Source: Enterobacteriaceae bacterium 4M9
Lineage (GTDB): Bacteria; Pseudomonadota; Gammaproteobacteria; Enterobacterales; Enterobacteriaceae
DNA length: 64,000 bases
Direction: 5' to 3'
Assembly (NCBI GenBank): GCA_010092695.1
Contig: JAADJJ010000001.1
Coordinates: forward strand, 1,116,001-1,180,000
The translations under genes and the position numbers were made by a program. Positions 17,301 through 26,148 of this stretch are shown piece after piece (positions within the stretch are counted from its first letter, which is position 1; each line of letters opens with the position of its first letter). Below the pieces are notes generated by a model. The model was not told the origin of the DNA, did not search any database, and was given only the letters and a program-made list of their open reading frames with translations.

Positions 17301-17992
17301 ATGCCGTTAATGGGCTGACGCGGACGGTATTTTTTGAGCAGCCCAACGAAGTTGCCCCATTCACGCGCGTCCTGCTCCGGGTGACTTTCTTGCGTGGTAT
17401 AGCGCCCGGCAGTGTCCAGCAGTACGGCGTTTTCGGTAAACCACCAGTCACAGTGGCGGGTGCCACCAATACCGCGAAGCGCCGTTTTGCCAAAGCGGTC
17501 GGCCAGCGGGAAATTGATACCTGAACTGACCAGCGCGGTGGTTTTGCCCGCACCTGGCGCGCCAAGCAGTACATACCACGGTAGTTGATACAGGTACTGT
17601 CGCCCGAAGCGCTGCATCCAGCCTGGCAGGAAGCGCCAGCCAGGCTGGTGGCTAAAGCGCGCTTTTTTCAAAAGCCGCGTGGCTTCTTCAAAACGCTCCA
17701 CCAGTTTGGGGTCGTCAGCGTTGGCGTTCTCCCCAGGCTGTGCCTGCGTCATCTGCCCGAGCATGCTGCGGTTACGCCACGCACGCCAGCCTTTGCCAAT
17801 AAGCTTTATCAGCAGCCAGAGTGCGCAGATAGCGATAATGGCAATCTGGCGGTTAAGCGACGATTCCAGCGGACGGTAATCCCCGATGGACACCCACGGG
17901 CCGATAAACCAGATAATCATCGAGATGGAGCCGATGCCGACCATGCCCCACATAAAACGGCTGCCGATGACAGAAATCAATGAGCTCAGCAT
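14372..17992 (-). CDS. tssM: T6SS inner-membrane protein TssM (IcmF family)
   Basis: A 1206-residue IcmF-family protein. Two N-terminal membrane segments (about 15-35 and 48-66) precede a cytoplasmic NTPase-like domain with an intact Walker A, GAPGAGKT, at residues 144-151. A third membrane segment (HWVGYLLLGSLFVVMALFWY, about 465-490) leads to a large periplasmic part that contacts TssJ. With TssJ and TssL it forms the envelope-spanning complex. The start overlaps the tssL stop by 1 bp (TAATG). Length and topology are normal and no internal break is visible. Confidence 0.97.
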   Translation of the reverse strand: MLSSLISVIGSRFMWGMVGIGSISMIIWFIGPWVSIGDYRPLESSLNRQIAIIAICALWLLIKLIGKGWRAWRNRSMLGQMTQAQPGENANADDPKLVERFEEATRLLKKARFSHQPGWRFLPGWMQRFGRQYLYQLPWYVLLGAPGAGKTTALVSSGINFPLADRFGKTALRGIGGTRHCDWWFTENAVLLDTAGRYTTQESHPEQDAREWGNFVGLLKKYRPRQPINGIIVTVSLSDLMNGSAQERHEQAQAQHKRLVELRESLKIDFPVYIMVSKVDLLRGFMAWFSQYDKQQRNQIWGFTFARSDTQKADFSLQSAFDKHFSLLMERLNAGLVNTMLAEPDQQLRSEGYLFPQAFAQVRKVLGDYLNTLFATSSFEATFSPRGVYFTSGTQDRMPFDKMMSEMNDSLHITPRASADSAEGETAEETTAVHGKSYFVKQFLEDVVFRESALASNNRWWIYRNATVHWVGYLLLGSLFVVMALFWYASYTNNQHYLKEVDSHISPLARQGETMKLYSHQDIFDLLPYLNRLAAVADSEHFTVAEPPLDYRLGLYRGTQVETAGNALYQKALKNVLLPFVAWQVSSILRNDIGADPDFSFEALKAYRMMYEAERYDGKYLRTWVMLNLQRSASASTTRAAWQQLETHLKALLDERVQASPYQRNTRLEQAAQQRLNEAPLSVRIYGRLKRILLKENALKPVSLTDLAGAQAELAFQRKSGKLAADAIPGLYTPRGYWLAFNKRIDDVTQTLLTEDGWVLNVSESALSPENRAELQKTVRLLYMQDFINTWDALLDDVGLKNIASLSQRISTARLLSAGDSPLRQFLVNVVANVKLTDEQERKDNSVALSKNEKSDSGLLDYLFSSRQNDERASAGGDLSNQPEQVAIKHFAPIIELAQSSGEGSKSIAFDAVLKQADGLYNYLIAVQSAANSGMAAPPGDVILALQAEAGRLPQPFKDMMLSLAVGASSDSQQKELEGLQKRAGFEVTSFCRQAIAGRYPLAQNASLDIASQDFARMFAPDSGIMDSFFRQNLEGKVDTSRAAWRFNPGVDGKTLAGGSGMLRSFQQARVIRDTWFNGRSQTPSYTLTLKPVSMDADILNMTLNLDGQVLRYSHGPIVPTVVSWPGTGNTNQVSLQLDLADGKTTNLTTSGDWALHRLMDKATRARSRTSLTQTVTFDLEGHRVVLEFTPHSVRNPFQPIAFSCP

Positions 17993-19239
17993 TAGTTTTC
18001 TCCCGACGCAGACGACGTGAACTTAGGTGCCAACTGAAGGGTGATTTCCACCCGGCGGTTGAGTGCTTTATTGGCCCGGTTGCTGTTCGGTGCCAGTGGC
18101 TCCAGTTCACCTTTGCCTTCAATCATCAGGCGACCCGGATCGCGCAGTGTCTTTTTCAGCAATGAACTGACCGAACCGGCGCGCTCCAGCGACAAGTCAT
18201 AGTTAGAGGCAAAGCGGGTGCTGCGAATCGGATCGTTGTCGGTGTAGCCGACGACCAGCACTTTTCCTTCGATTTGGTTCAGCGCCTGGGCTACACGCAC
18301 GATGATGGGGCGATAGTTATCGCGCACCACGGTGGAGCCTGAGTCAAACAGGCCGTCGCCACGCAGGATGACAATGCTTTGCTGCTCTTCGTCACGCACG
18401 CTGACCAGTCCCTCGCGAATTTCGCGCTCAAGATACCTACGTAGCTCGGCCAGCGCCGGAGCCGGTGCGCTCGGTGCGGCCGGTAGCTCGGCTGCGCGCA
18501 CTTCCGGTAGCTCCAGCTGGTAAATAGAGGCAATCACCGGCGTAGAGGCTTCGCCCAGCCGCCAGTCCAGCGAGATAAACCACAGGCACGACAGCAGACC
18601 CAGCAGCGCCGCGCAGGCCCACAGCGGTAGCATCGGACGCCAGCGCGTCTGGTCAACCGGCAGGTCGGTCGGATGAGGCGAAAGAGGCGGTGGGTAGCTG
18701 CCGCGCACGGAGTCAATGATTTGCGCCAGACGCTGGCGCAGGGTCTCAAGCTGTGAAAAGCCGTTGTCGATAATGTGATAGCGGCCCTCAAAACCCAGCA
18801 GCAGGCAGAAGTTAAGCAGTTCCAGCAGGTGGAGATTCTTCTGCGGCTGCTTCGACAGGCGCGCCAGCAACTGGAAGAACTTCTCACCGCCCCAGGTTTC
18901 ATTGTGAAAAGAAACCAGCAGCCCGTTACTCGACCAGACGGTGTTTTTGCCCCATGGCGTGAGCATTGCGGCTTCATCAAGCGCAGTGCACAGGCAGTAG
19001 CGTGCGCCAATCAGCACCTCGTAAGGCACGCCTGCCTGTTGGCCGCGCACTTCGAAACGACGAATGTCGTCAATCAGCGTCTGACGCAGCTTTGCCGGGT
19101 CGGGGTGCGCACTGCGATAACGGATGGCCGGGATCATGTTGAGCAGCGGGTTGGCTGCCATCACCAGTGGGTTATCAACCCACACCTGGGCCGGGCGTGG
19201 CGTTGTTTCGCGATTATTTTGTGATGAAGTCGTTTGCAT
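17992..19239 (-). CDS. tssL: T6SS inner-membrane protein TssL with OmpA-like domain
   Basis: A 415-residue protein fusing an N-terminal DotU/IcmH cytoplasmic domain (NPLLNMIPAIRYRS, then YCLCTALDEAAMLTPWG), a single membrane segment (WACAALLGLLSCLWFISL, about residues 205-225) and a C-terminal OmpA-type domain (GDGLFDSGSTVV, then VVGYTDNDPI and NRANKALNRRVEITL). It is therefore an extended TssL that carries its own peptidoglycan-anchoring module, which in some T6SS is supplied by a separate TagL. It lies 36 bp after tssK and overlaps tssM. Confidence 0.95.
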   Translation of the reverse strand: MQTTSSQNNRETTPRPAQVWVDNPLVMAANPLLNMIPAIRYRSAHPDPAKLRQTLIDDIRRFEVRGQQAGVPYEVLIGARYCLCTALDEAAMLTPWGKNTVWSSNGLLVSFHNETWGGEKFFQLLARLSKQPQKNLHLLELLNFCLLLGFEGRYHIIDNGFSQLETLRQRLAQIIDSVRGSYPPPLSPHPTDLPVDQTRWRPMLPLWACAALLGLLSCLWFISLDWRLGEASTPVIASIYQLELPEVRAAELPAAPSAPAPALAELRRYLEREIREGLVSVRDEEQQSIVILRGDGLFDSGSTVVRDNYRPIIVRVAQALNQIEGKVLVVGYTDNDPIRSTRFASNYDLSLERAGSVSSLLKKTLRDPGRLMIEGKGELEPLAPNSNRANKALNRRVEITLQLAPKFTSSASGEN

Positions 19240-19275
19240 GAAACTGTCCTGTTTCCTGAGCGTAACGCCGCCAGA

Positions 19276-20613
19276 TTACGAATGGCGAATCGCCCAAAAC
19301 TCCATATTCAACCCGGGAAAATCCCCGGCCAGGTGGAGCGCAAACGCCCCCGATTTGCTGAGTTTGTTCCACAACTCGCCGCCGCTCTCCAGCTCGAAGT
19401 AGCTGTACCCTGCGTGATAGGGCAACTGACGTGGCGCTACCGGAATGCTGCGCAAACTAATGCCAGGCAATTGCAACTGCACGAGGTCGCGGATGCTGTT
19501 GACCGGCGCCACTTTGAGTTGCGCCGGGAAGTGCGTGCGCAGCATCTCGGTCGGGACATCGGCATTGACCGCAATGACGAAACCGAATTCGCGAATCATG
19601 CTGGCGTGCGGGATAGTGGCAATGTTCAGGCCGTGGGAGCGTTCGACCAGCGGTAGCTGAATGGCGTTTTCCTCAAACACAATGGAAAGCCCCTGGCGCA
19701 GCCGGTTCATCAGCTCGCCAAAGCAGGTGGCGAGGTCGTCGTGGTCATACACCGGCAGCACCTCCCCGGCGATGCGCGCCGGGGTGAAGGTCATTAGCTC
19801 GCTGGCAAGCGCCAGCCACTCGGCGAACAGCCTTTCCGGGTGCCAGTGGTTGCTGTGAGAAGCGTGATGCGAGATGCCAATAAAGCGGTTGATAAGCTGC
19901 AACATCATAAAATCCGACGTTTCGGAAATGCCGCCGCGTCCGGTCTGCATCAGTCGTGCTCCCAGGTGCTGGCTGCGCTGTTGCAGCAAACCCAGCACAT
20001 CGGTCATAAAAGCACTGAGCAGCGGGTTGCGCTGGCAGGAGAGCGTGGGCGCAATGTAGTCGGCGTCAATTTTCAGGCTGTTATCAGCGCTACGCTCCAG
20101 TACCCGCAGCACGCCAATGGCGCACCAGTCGGCGGTGAGTTCACTTTGCGTCATCAGTTGCAGGCGCATCTGGCCAAACTGTAGCTCGGCACTGCCAACG
20201 GCCACCGCATTCATATCTTCCACTTCCGCTTCATAGGCGACGTAGCGGGCAAGGGAGTCGGCCGTATTGCTAAACGTGACCTGGCGGCTACCGACGCGCT
20301 GGACCGGCAGGGCGAGCATCACGTTGGTGGTGTTTTTCCCTTCGGGTATGCTCAGCGGGCGTGGCGCTTCGCTGGCCCCGCTGAAGGAAAAATAGCTGCC
20401 ATCAGGCATAATGCCGCTGGCGGCGTTCAGGGCAATATTCCCCATGCGCAGCGCATTTTCGTCAATCTCAAGGCGAGTGAAGCCCCAGTAATATTGCTGT
20501 AGCGCCATACCCCACGAGCGAATAAGGTGCTCAAGGTAGTTTTCTGATTGTTGAAAATGATGCGGACGCAGGAACATCCCTTCCGTCCAGACAACTTTAT
20601 GCTCGTGTTTCAT
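19276..20613 (-). CDS. tssK: T6SS baseplate-membrane connector TssK
   Basis: The protein is 445 residues from the ATG at 20613 (MKHEHKVVWTEGMFLRPHHF). A frame open to 20634 adds seven residues, but the inner ATG has an AAGGA site seven bases upstream and gives the family's usual N-terminus. WTEGMFLRPHHFQQ is diagnostic of TssK. TssK trimers link the TssEFG wedges to the TssJLM membrane complex. The gene follows tssJ, with 36 bp before tssL. Confidence 0.95.
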   Translation of the reverse strand: MKHEHKVVWTEGMFLRPHHFQQSENYLEHLIRSWGMALQQYYWGFTRLEIDENALRMGNIALNAASGIMPDGSYFSFSGASEAPRPLSIPEGKNTTNVMLALPVQRVGSRQVTFSNTADSLARYVAYEAEVEDMNAVAVGSAELQFGQMRLQLMTQSELTADWCAIGVLRVLERSADNSLKIDADYIAPTLSCQRNPLLSAFMTDVLGLLQQRSQHLGARLMQTGRGGISETSDFMMLQLINRFIGISHHASHSNHWHPERLFAEWLALASELMTFTPARIAGEVLPVYDHDDLATCFGELMNRLRQGLSIVFEENAIQLPLVERSHGLNIATIPHASMIREFGFVIAVNADVPTEMLRTHFPAQLKVAPVNSIRDLVQLQLPGISLRSIPVAPRQLPYHAGYSYFELESGGELWNKLSKSGAFALHLAGDFPGLNMEFWAIRHS

Positions 20614-20712
20614 TAAGCAGTCCTTGCCTTGCAATATTAATTCACCAGCGGCCGCAGGGTGCAGGGCTTCCCCGTTCCAGACGGCAGCGTGAATCAGACG
20701 TTATTTCTTTTT

Positions 20713-21285
20713 TTATTCTGGCTTTGCTTTTTCGTCACGACGGGGGTCGATACGCAGCCCCTGTCCGTCAGCAATGAGCGTGATTTCCTGTGGCGGCTGG
20801 TCATCGACCCAGAATTTATAAAAGGGCGCTTTTTCCGGGTTATCTATCGCTACGGCAATTCGCCAGACTTTATTTTTTAAATTCTGAAATTCACCGGTGA
20901 CACCGATGTAATAACGCTCATCTGTTTTTTTACCACTCAATTTTAGTGTTTCACTGTCTGGCAATAAAAACAGGGGTTCGCTGTCGATAAGATTATTTCC
21001 CAGCACGGCTTTGGGATTGTCGTGCAGTGAAAAATAATCAGCATTCATAAATGCGGTATCGGAGCGCAATTTAAATATATTTATTTTCAACGGCACTGGC
21101 TGCCCGGCGGCGTTGATGTTGGCCTCGCGTGTAGCACGCAGCGTTAAGTTGTAATACGCCTGCGCCTGCTGTTCGCCCTGAGGTAGCTGGACCTCAGGTA
21201 TGTTGTTTACGCTCGGTTTTGAGCATCCGAACAACAGTGTGATGAAAATGAGGGTATACCGCCATTTTCCCTCAAACGTAACCAT
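20713..21285 (-). CDS. tssJ: T6SS outer-membrane lipoprotein TssJ
   Basis: A 190-residue protein whose N-terminus (a basic start, then TLIFITLLFGC) is a lipoprotein signal with Cys at about residue 21. The mature part has the TssJ beta-sandwich pattern: YNLTLRATREANINAAGQPVPLKINIFKL, with the L1-2 loop region and TFAMNADYF-like segment expected of the family. It is the outer-membrane part of the TssJLM complex. A GGAGAGG site precedes the ATG. It sits between the PAAR-like gene and tssK. Confidence 0.92.
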   Translation of the reverse strand: MVTFEGKWRYTLIFITLLFGCSKPSVNNIPEVQLPQGEQQAQAYYNLTLRATREANINAAGQPVPLKINIFKLRSDTAFMNADYFSLHDNPKAVLGNNLIDSEPLFLLPDSETLKLSGKKTDERYYIGVTGEFQNLKNKVWRIAVAIDNPEKAPFYKFWVDDQPPQEITLIADGQGLRIDPRRDEKAKPE

Positions 21286-21332
21286 AGCCTCTCCTTGCCT
21301 GAACTATCATTGTTACCGGAAAACCGCTCCGG

Positions 21333-21719
21333 TTACGACATAATGACAATCGGGCACGCGCTGGGTAATACGCGCGCCCCGCAAATATTGGTTAAGTTTT
21401 GCTGCGTCAGGTCGGTTAATCGCGTGGCAGGTGCGCCTGCCAGTAAGACCTTGCCTGAGCCGGTAATATGACGCGATATCGCTGCGACAGTACCGGAGGC
21501 TACGCCGCCGCATACGCCAGGCGCATCACCAAAGGTTACCGGGATGATGGTTAATAAATTATGTGCCGGCACTCCGCCAAATAAAATATGCAGAATGTTG
21601 GGCAGGGCTAACAGGCCCAGCCCGATATTCGGATAGGCAATCGGAATGGGAAGCGGCGGCGTCAGACACACGTCGGGTAGCGCCAGATCCAGTCCTCCAG
21701 CCTGACAATTTGCAAACAT
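21333..21719 (-). CDS. DUF4150 PAAR-like spike-tip protein
   Basis: A 128-residue Gly/Pro/Ala-rich protein of the DUF4150 (PAAR-like) family: DLALPDVCLTPP at the N-terminus, PIPIAYPNIG, then VTFGDAPGVCGGVASG and a SGKVLLAGAPATRLTD segment. PAAR-like proteins cap the VgrG spike. The usual PAAR HxxC-type metal site is not obvious, as is normal for DUF4150. It ends soon after the fold, so there is no C-terminal toxin extension here. An AAGGAG site precedes the ATG. It lies 15 bp after the DUF3540 gene, within the vgrG-associated module. Confidence 0.87.
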   Translation of the reverse strand: MFANCQAGGLDLALPDVCLTPPLPIPIAYPNIGLGLLALPNILHILFGGVPAHNLLTIIPVTFGDAPGVCGGVASGTVAAISRHITGSGKVLLAGAPATRLTDLTQQNLTNICGARVLPSACPIVIMS

Positions 21720-21734
21720 CGCTCTGCTCCTTAG

Positions 21735-22373
21735 TTAGCCCACGTGAATTTGTTCGGAATCAATACGGGTAATGTCTTTCGCACTGATAAGCGTATTGCG
21801 CGCGTGCAGGCGCAGATAATCCTCGGCCTGGTAGTCGAGTTGCCCGGCACGCACATGTTCAGTCTGTTTGACCTGGCGAAACAGCGTCTGGCTGAGTTGC
21901 GTCACGGTTTGCCAGACCGACTCGCAGCGGTTGCCGACCCAGCGACCAATGCCGACGCGGGCGCTGACTTCCTCTCCCTCGAACTCAAGCGTGTCGATGG
22001 CACAGCGGCCACGTTCGGCGGTCATCTGTAAATCCTGGCCTGACAGGGCCAGCTGACGTTCGCTTTCAAGCGTGAGTGAACCGCCGATGGTCGAAATACA
22101 CAAAGAACCGTTAACGCCAATGTGTGAGAGATTTTCCGGGCTCGCCCGCTCCAGCACGGCCAGCAGCCACAGTGTGTCGTTATCTGACTGGACGATGAGA
22201 ACGGTATCCCCCAACTCGGGTGTCAGCAGGCAGCTTGCCGCCCGGCGGCAGGTCCAGCCAAGACCGTTGCTTTCCACTACAACGTTGCCGTTGGGGGAAA
22301 TATCCACCACCTGACCGCTGCTCTGTTGAGGCAGGTGGACAGGTAAAGCATGTGAGGCGTGTGCTGTATTCAT
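21735..22373 (-). CDS. DUF3540 domain protein, T6SS spike-module accessory
   Basis: The protein is 212 residues from the ATG at 22373 (MNTAHASHALPVHLP), chosen because an AAGGA site lies eight bases upstream and the longer open frame would run inside the preceding gene. It resembles DUF3540 proteins. The first half (SGQVVDISPNGNVVVE, then LTPELGDTVLIV) looks like a small beta-barrel. The second half has short repeating strands (SLTLESERQLALSGQDLQMTA, then LRLHARNTLISAKDI) that suggest a beta-helix. The function is not established; proximity to vgrG and the PAAR-like gene implies a role in spike assembly or cargo loading. Confidence 0.8.
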   Translation of the reverse strand: MNTAHASHALPVHLPQQSSGQVVDISPNGNVVVESNGLGWTCRRAASCLLTPELGDTVLIVQSDNDTLWLLAVLERASPENLSHIGVNGSLCISTIGGSLTLESERQLALSGQDLQMTAERGRCAIDTLEFEGEEVSARVGIGRWVGNRCESVWQTVTQLSQTLFRQVKQTEHVRAGQLDYQAEDYLRLHARNTLISAKDITRIDSEQIHVG

Positions 22374-22392
22374 ATTTTTTCCTTTTCGGACC

Positions 22393-23466
22393 TTAGCGAT
22401 AGCTCGCCTGCTGCGACAAACTCCAGTTTTCCGCTTCAAGCAGGTCGGGGTCGTTTTCCAGAATCTCGGTTTTGTCACCCCAGCGCGTATCAGCCGTGAC
22501 GGCGCGGTGAAACTGGGTGCGCGCCAGGCTTGCGCCTTCAAAGCTGGCACCACTGATGTCAGCACGGGTAAAGTCAGCGCCGTCGAGACGGGCGTCGGCA
22601 AACGCGGTGCCTGGCGCCTGGCTGCGGGTAAAAATTGCCTGTACCAGTTGGCTGCGGGTGAAGTTGGTGGCCGTCAGCGTGGCATCTATCCATGCCGTGT
22701 GGTTCAGCAGGCTGGCACTGCAATCGGCATGGGCAAGATTGGCCCCCACAAACTGGGCGTAGTCGGCCTGCACTTCGTTGAGGTTAGCGCGCTGTAGAGA
22801 CGCGCCGTGGAACAGGCTACGGTGCAGCACCGCCGAGGCAAAATTTGCCTCATCAAGCGTGTTGCGGGTAAACAGGCATTCGGTAAGGACCATGCTGCTG
22901 TAGTCCACGCCCTGTTGCTGGCACTCAAAGAAGTTCACCTGCTCAAAACGGGTGCGTGTGGGGCGATAGTGGCGCAGATCGAGCCGGTGGAAGGTGGTTT
23001 TCACCAGCTGCGCGTCGGTGAAGTCACTGTCATCAAGCGTAACCGCGCTGAGGGCGCATTTACTCAGCTGCGCGCGCTGAAAATGGCTGTTGTGCAACGG
23101 GCAGCCCACGAACTGGACTGCGCGCGCCTGAATGTCACTGAAGTCCGCATGTTGCAGATTGTTTTCACTGAAAATCAGGGTGCTTAATACCGCTCCGGTA
23201 AAGCGCGTGTGAGGCATGTTGCACTGGCTAAAGCTGGCGTGGGGAAGCTTGCTGTGTGCCAGCGTGGCATGCGCCAGGTTACAGTCGATGAACAGGCTAT
23301 GTTCGAGATTGCAGCCGCTTAAGTCTGCCCCCTCAAAGTCCACCTGGCGGAAAATACCGCCAGCCAGAGCGACGCCTGCCAGATTGATTGCGCGCAGCGA
23401 CAGGTTTTCGATGAGTTCGCCTGCCTGAACGCGGCGTTGTAGCTGGGCTGCATCCATATCCATCAT
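22393..23466 (-). CDS. Pentapeptide-repeat protein of the T6SS spike module
   Basis: The protein is 357 residues from the ATG at 23466; a GTG three bases upstream is also possible. The AAAGGAG seven bases before the ATG, and the TGATG overlap with the preceding stop, support it. Almost the whole length is A(D/N)LXX-type pentapeptide repeats (VDFEGADLSGCNLEHSLF, later LDGADFTRADISGASFEGAS), expected to form a right-handed quadrilateral beta-helix. There is no catalytic motif. Its role is unknown. It is encoded directly after a DUF2169 protein that also ends in such repeats, so the two could stack or bind the same cargo. Confidence 0.85.
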   Translation of the reverse strand: MMDMDAAQLQRRVQAGELIENLSLRAINLAGVALAGGIFRQVDFEGADLSGCNLEHSLFIDCNLAHATLAHSKLPHASFSQCNMPHTRFTGAVLSTLIFSENNLQHADFSDIQARAVQFVGCPLHNSHFQRAQLSKCALSAVTLDDSDFTDAQLVKTTFHRLDLRHYRPTRTRFEQVNFFECQQQGVDYSSMVLTECLFTRNTLDEANFASAVLHRSLFHGASLQRANLNEVQADYAQFVGANLAHADCSASLLNHTAWIDATLTATNFTRSQLVQAIFTRSQAPGTAFADARLDGADFTRADISGASFEGASLARTQFHRAVTADTRWGDKTEILENDPDLLEAENWSLSQQASYR

Positions 23467-25988
23467 CACTCAACTCCTTTGTAGAGAGGATAGATTTTGG
23501 CTTGCTTGAGCCAGGCGTTGTCCATGCGCGTGGTGTCGTCGGTCTGCGCCTGGGAGATGTCGGCGCGAAACAGATTGGCACCGGTGAAATCACTGCCGAT
23601 AAGCCGCGATTTTTGTAACCGGCAGCCCATCAGGCTGGACTGGCGCAGGCTGGCATCCTCCAGACGGGCGCGGATAAACAGGGTGTCGCTGGCCTGCATC
23701 AGGCACAGGTTAGCGCCGTTCAGCTCCGCCTCTGACAAATCGCAGTTCTCCAGTTGACAGAAGCTCAGGTCCGCCTGCGCCAGTGGGGTTTGTCGCAGGC
23801 TACACTGGTGCAGTATGGCGTGGTTGAAACTCGCCTTTTCCAGTGAGGTTGCGGCAACGAACGCGCAGTTTTGCAGCCGGGCGTAACTGAAATCGCTCTC
23901 ACTGGCAGCACAGCGGCTTACCGAGCAGCGCTCCAGATGCGCCTGGGTAAAGACCGCGCCGGTAAGCTGGCTGTCGGAAAAGTTACATTTATGCAGCCGT
24001 GCCCCGGTCAGTACCGCGTTCTCCAGCGTGCAGTCCGTGACGATAACGTTATTGAGCATGGCGGCGCTAAACTGGCAGTCAGTGAATGCGACGTTATCAA
24101 GCACCAGGTCACTCAGTGTGGCCTGTGCGAAGTTACAGCGTTCGAACTGCGCGCCTTCGCTGATAAGCCCGTTAATCGTGCTACCGCTGAAATCACAATC
24201 GCTACAGTTTGCCAGTGCCAGCGTTGTGTCGTGGAGCACGGCGTTACGTAGCGACGTGCGGTGTAACTGCGCGCGTGCCAGCAGGGTTTGGGTCAGAATG
24301 GCGTTATCCAGAATGGTTCCGTTGAGGTCGGCATTTTCGAGCATCGCACGGGTCAGGTTGGCTGCGCTGAAATCAAGGCCAGAGAGGTCGGCGCCGGTCA
24401 GATCGCAACCGGTGAAATCACGCTCCTGAGCCAGTTGATGGATAACCCACTGACGTAGTTCGCTTCTGCGCGGCTCTTCCAGGCGCGGGGCAGCATCCTG
24501 ACCGGTGACGCCCAGGCGGTAAACCTGATAAAGCTGTTCTTCCTGGCCAGGTTGCAGTTCGCCTTGTTGCTCGCGCACCGCGTCGCGCAGCTTATAGAAA
24601 ACATCCGGTCCGGCCGGGCGTTGCTCGGCGTAGGCCGCATGCTCAGCAGACAGGCGGCGGTTGGCCTGCTCCATCGCTTCACTTTTTGTGGTGCGCGCGC
24701 GTTCTTCAAGCTGCGCCATAAAGCCGGGCAGCTGAGCAAGCGTTGGGTGCTCGACGGTAGGGGCCGTTTTTACGCTGTCCGGCAAGGGGCGATTGACGGC
24801 CACCAGACGCTGCTCCATATCCTGGTAAATGGCTTGCTTGCTCGTTTGCAGGTTCTGCTCCAGCGGGCTTGTCGGCGGTGGTGCCATGTCGGTGTCTATC
24901 CATGCGCCGATGGCGTCTTCCGGCAGAAGTTCATCTTCCTGGAAGGCATAGACCGCCCCTTTTTCTTTATCGCTGCGTTTTATCCACACATCGCGGTAAT
25001 GGCTGAGCGGCCGCGGAGTGGCCAGCGACTCCAGCGCCGGCATCAGCATGTGAACATTGTGTGCATCGTCTTCTTCAACCGGAGTGCTGCCGTGGTAGAC
25101 CAGAATCATTTTCTCAAGGTGCGGCAGGAACCAGACGGTGGTGAGTCCGAGCGCGATTTCGCTAAGTTGCTCCTCACCTTTTTGTGTGGCATGCATGAAA
25201 CAGCGCGCGTGCCAGTCAGGCAGTTTCCCCTCCAGCAAGGCTTTGTGGGGATGCATATTTTGGATACGGTATGGCAGGCCGGGGGCCAGCGTAGACGCGT
25301 CGTCCCACTGCTGGTCTCGTGATGCCATGTTAAACAGGCGCGGACTGGCATCAGCAGCAAAACCCTGCATGCCCTGTTTTATCCACTCTTCATCATACTG
25401 GCTGCCCATCAAGGCCTGACGGGCCGGGTGAGTGATATCAATAGCATCAAAACTGGCGGGAACGATTTGCTGCGTAGGCGACGTCAGGCGCGAGTCCGGT
25501 GCTTCGATATTTGGCAGTGGGCGAGGGCGGCGGCCGTCGTCTTCTGTCGCAGCGCCCATGCCGAGTGGGTTGTCAGCACAGGCGGGGCCGCCCCAGGTTC
25601 TGCGCCAGTCCAGCGGCAATGAGGTAAACGGGCGCGCAGCAGAAGGATGCTCACCGAGCCATTCCCTGTCCCCGGAAACAATGAGCGACTTTTGTTTATC
25701 ACCCAGTGCAATGCTGACGCGACAGACGTTTTGCTCAAGCCAGTCGTGCGGCCATGCGTGACCAGTGGCAAGAAACTCAGCAAAGTGTTTTGGATAAGCC
25801 AGGTCAATAATACCGCCGCTTGCCGTTAATTCATTTTTTGCCAGCGGCCACAGTTCTGTTTCGGGGCGCAGCAACGGTTTATCACCCATATCCACCAGGG
25901 CGAGAATGGCAACACCAAGCCGGGATACACCCTGCTCGTAATAAGGTCGATGCAAAATTCCAAGACGCAACGGTTTGATAATTTTCAT
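23466..25988 (-). CDS. DUF2169 protein with C-terminal pentapeptide repeats (putative PAAR/effector adaptor)
   Basis: An 840-residue two-part protein. The N-terminal portion (MKIIKPLRLGILHRPYYEQG, later TSLPLDWRRTWGGPACADNPLG) matches DUF2169, a domain found next to T6SS vgrG and PAAR-like genes and proposed to act as an adaptor or chaperone for loading the spike tip. From about residue 525 to the end the chain becomes pentapeptide repeats (DFTGCDLTGADLSGLDFSAA onward). A Gln/Glu-rich linker containing likely coiled coil (about 370-500) joins them. It lies 160 bp after vgrG and overlaps the next pentapeptide gene. The adaptor role is inferred from family context. Confidence 0.87.
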   Translation of the reverse strand: MKIIKPLRLGILHRPYYEQGVSRLGVAILALVDMGDKPLLRPETELWPLAKNELTASGGIIDLAYPKHFAEFLATGHAWPHDWLEQNVCRVSIALGDKQKSLIVSGDREWLGEHPSAARPFTSLPLDWRRTWGGPACADNPLGMGAATEDDGRRPRPLPNIEAPDSRLTSPTQQIVPASFDAIDITHPARQALMGSQYDEEWIKQGMQGFAADASPRLFNMASRDQQWDDASTLAPGLPYRIQNMHPHKALLEGKLPDWHARCFMHATQKGEEQLSEIALGLTTVWFLPHLEKMILVYHGSTPVEEDDAHNVHMLMPALESLATPRPLSHYRDVWIKRSDKEKGAVYAFQEDELLPEDAIGAWIDTDMAPPPTSPLEQNLQTSKQAIYQDMEQRLVAVNRPLPDSVKTAPTVEHPTLAQLPGFMAQLEERARTTKSEAMEQANRRLSAEHAAYAEQRPAGPDVFYKLRDAVREQQGELQPGQEEQLYQVYRLGVTGQDAAPRLEEPRRSELRQWVIHQLAQERDFTGCDLTGADLSGLDFSAANLTRAMLENADLNGTILDNAILTQTLLARAQLHRTSLRNAVLHDTTLALANCSDCDFSGSTINGLISEGAQFERCNFAQATLSDLVLDNVAFTDCQFSAAMLNNVIVTDCTLENAVLTGARLHKCNFSDSQLTGAVFTQAHLERCSVSRCAASESDFSYARLQNCAFVAATSLEKASFNHAILHQCSLRQTPLAQADLSFCQLENCDLSEAELNGANLCLMQASDTLFIRARLEDASLRQSSLMGCRLQKSRLIGSDFTGANLFRADISQAQTDDTTRMDNAWLKQAKIYPLYKGVE

Positions 25989-26148
25989 TATCAGCAGCCT
26001 CGCAACTATATTGCTTCCCAGCCCACTCAGGCGATGAGGTCAATCCTTTTTTGGCAATATGCCGCTCCGGGTAGACTATTGCGCCAGGCAATAGTCCCCA
26101 GAAATGCTCGGTTATTGATTGCCATTAACAATGGCTACCGACAAATAT

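Noticed and set aside
24552..25322. Plus-strand open frame of 256 codons inside the DUF2169 gene
   Set aside because: It is a shadow of a strong minus-strand coding frame with overlapping neighbours. No family resemblance is visible.
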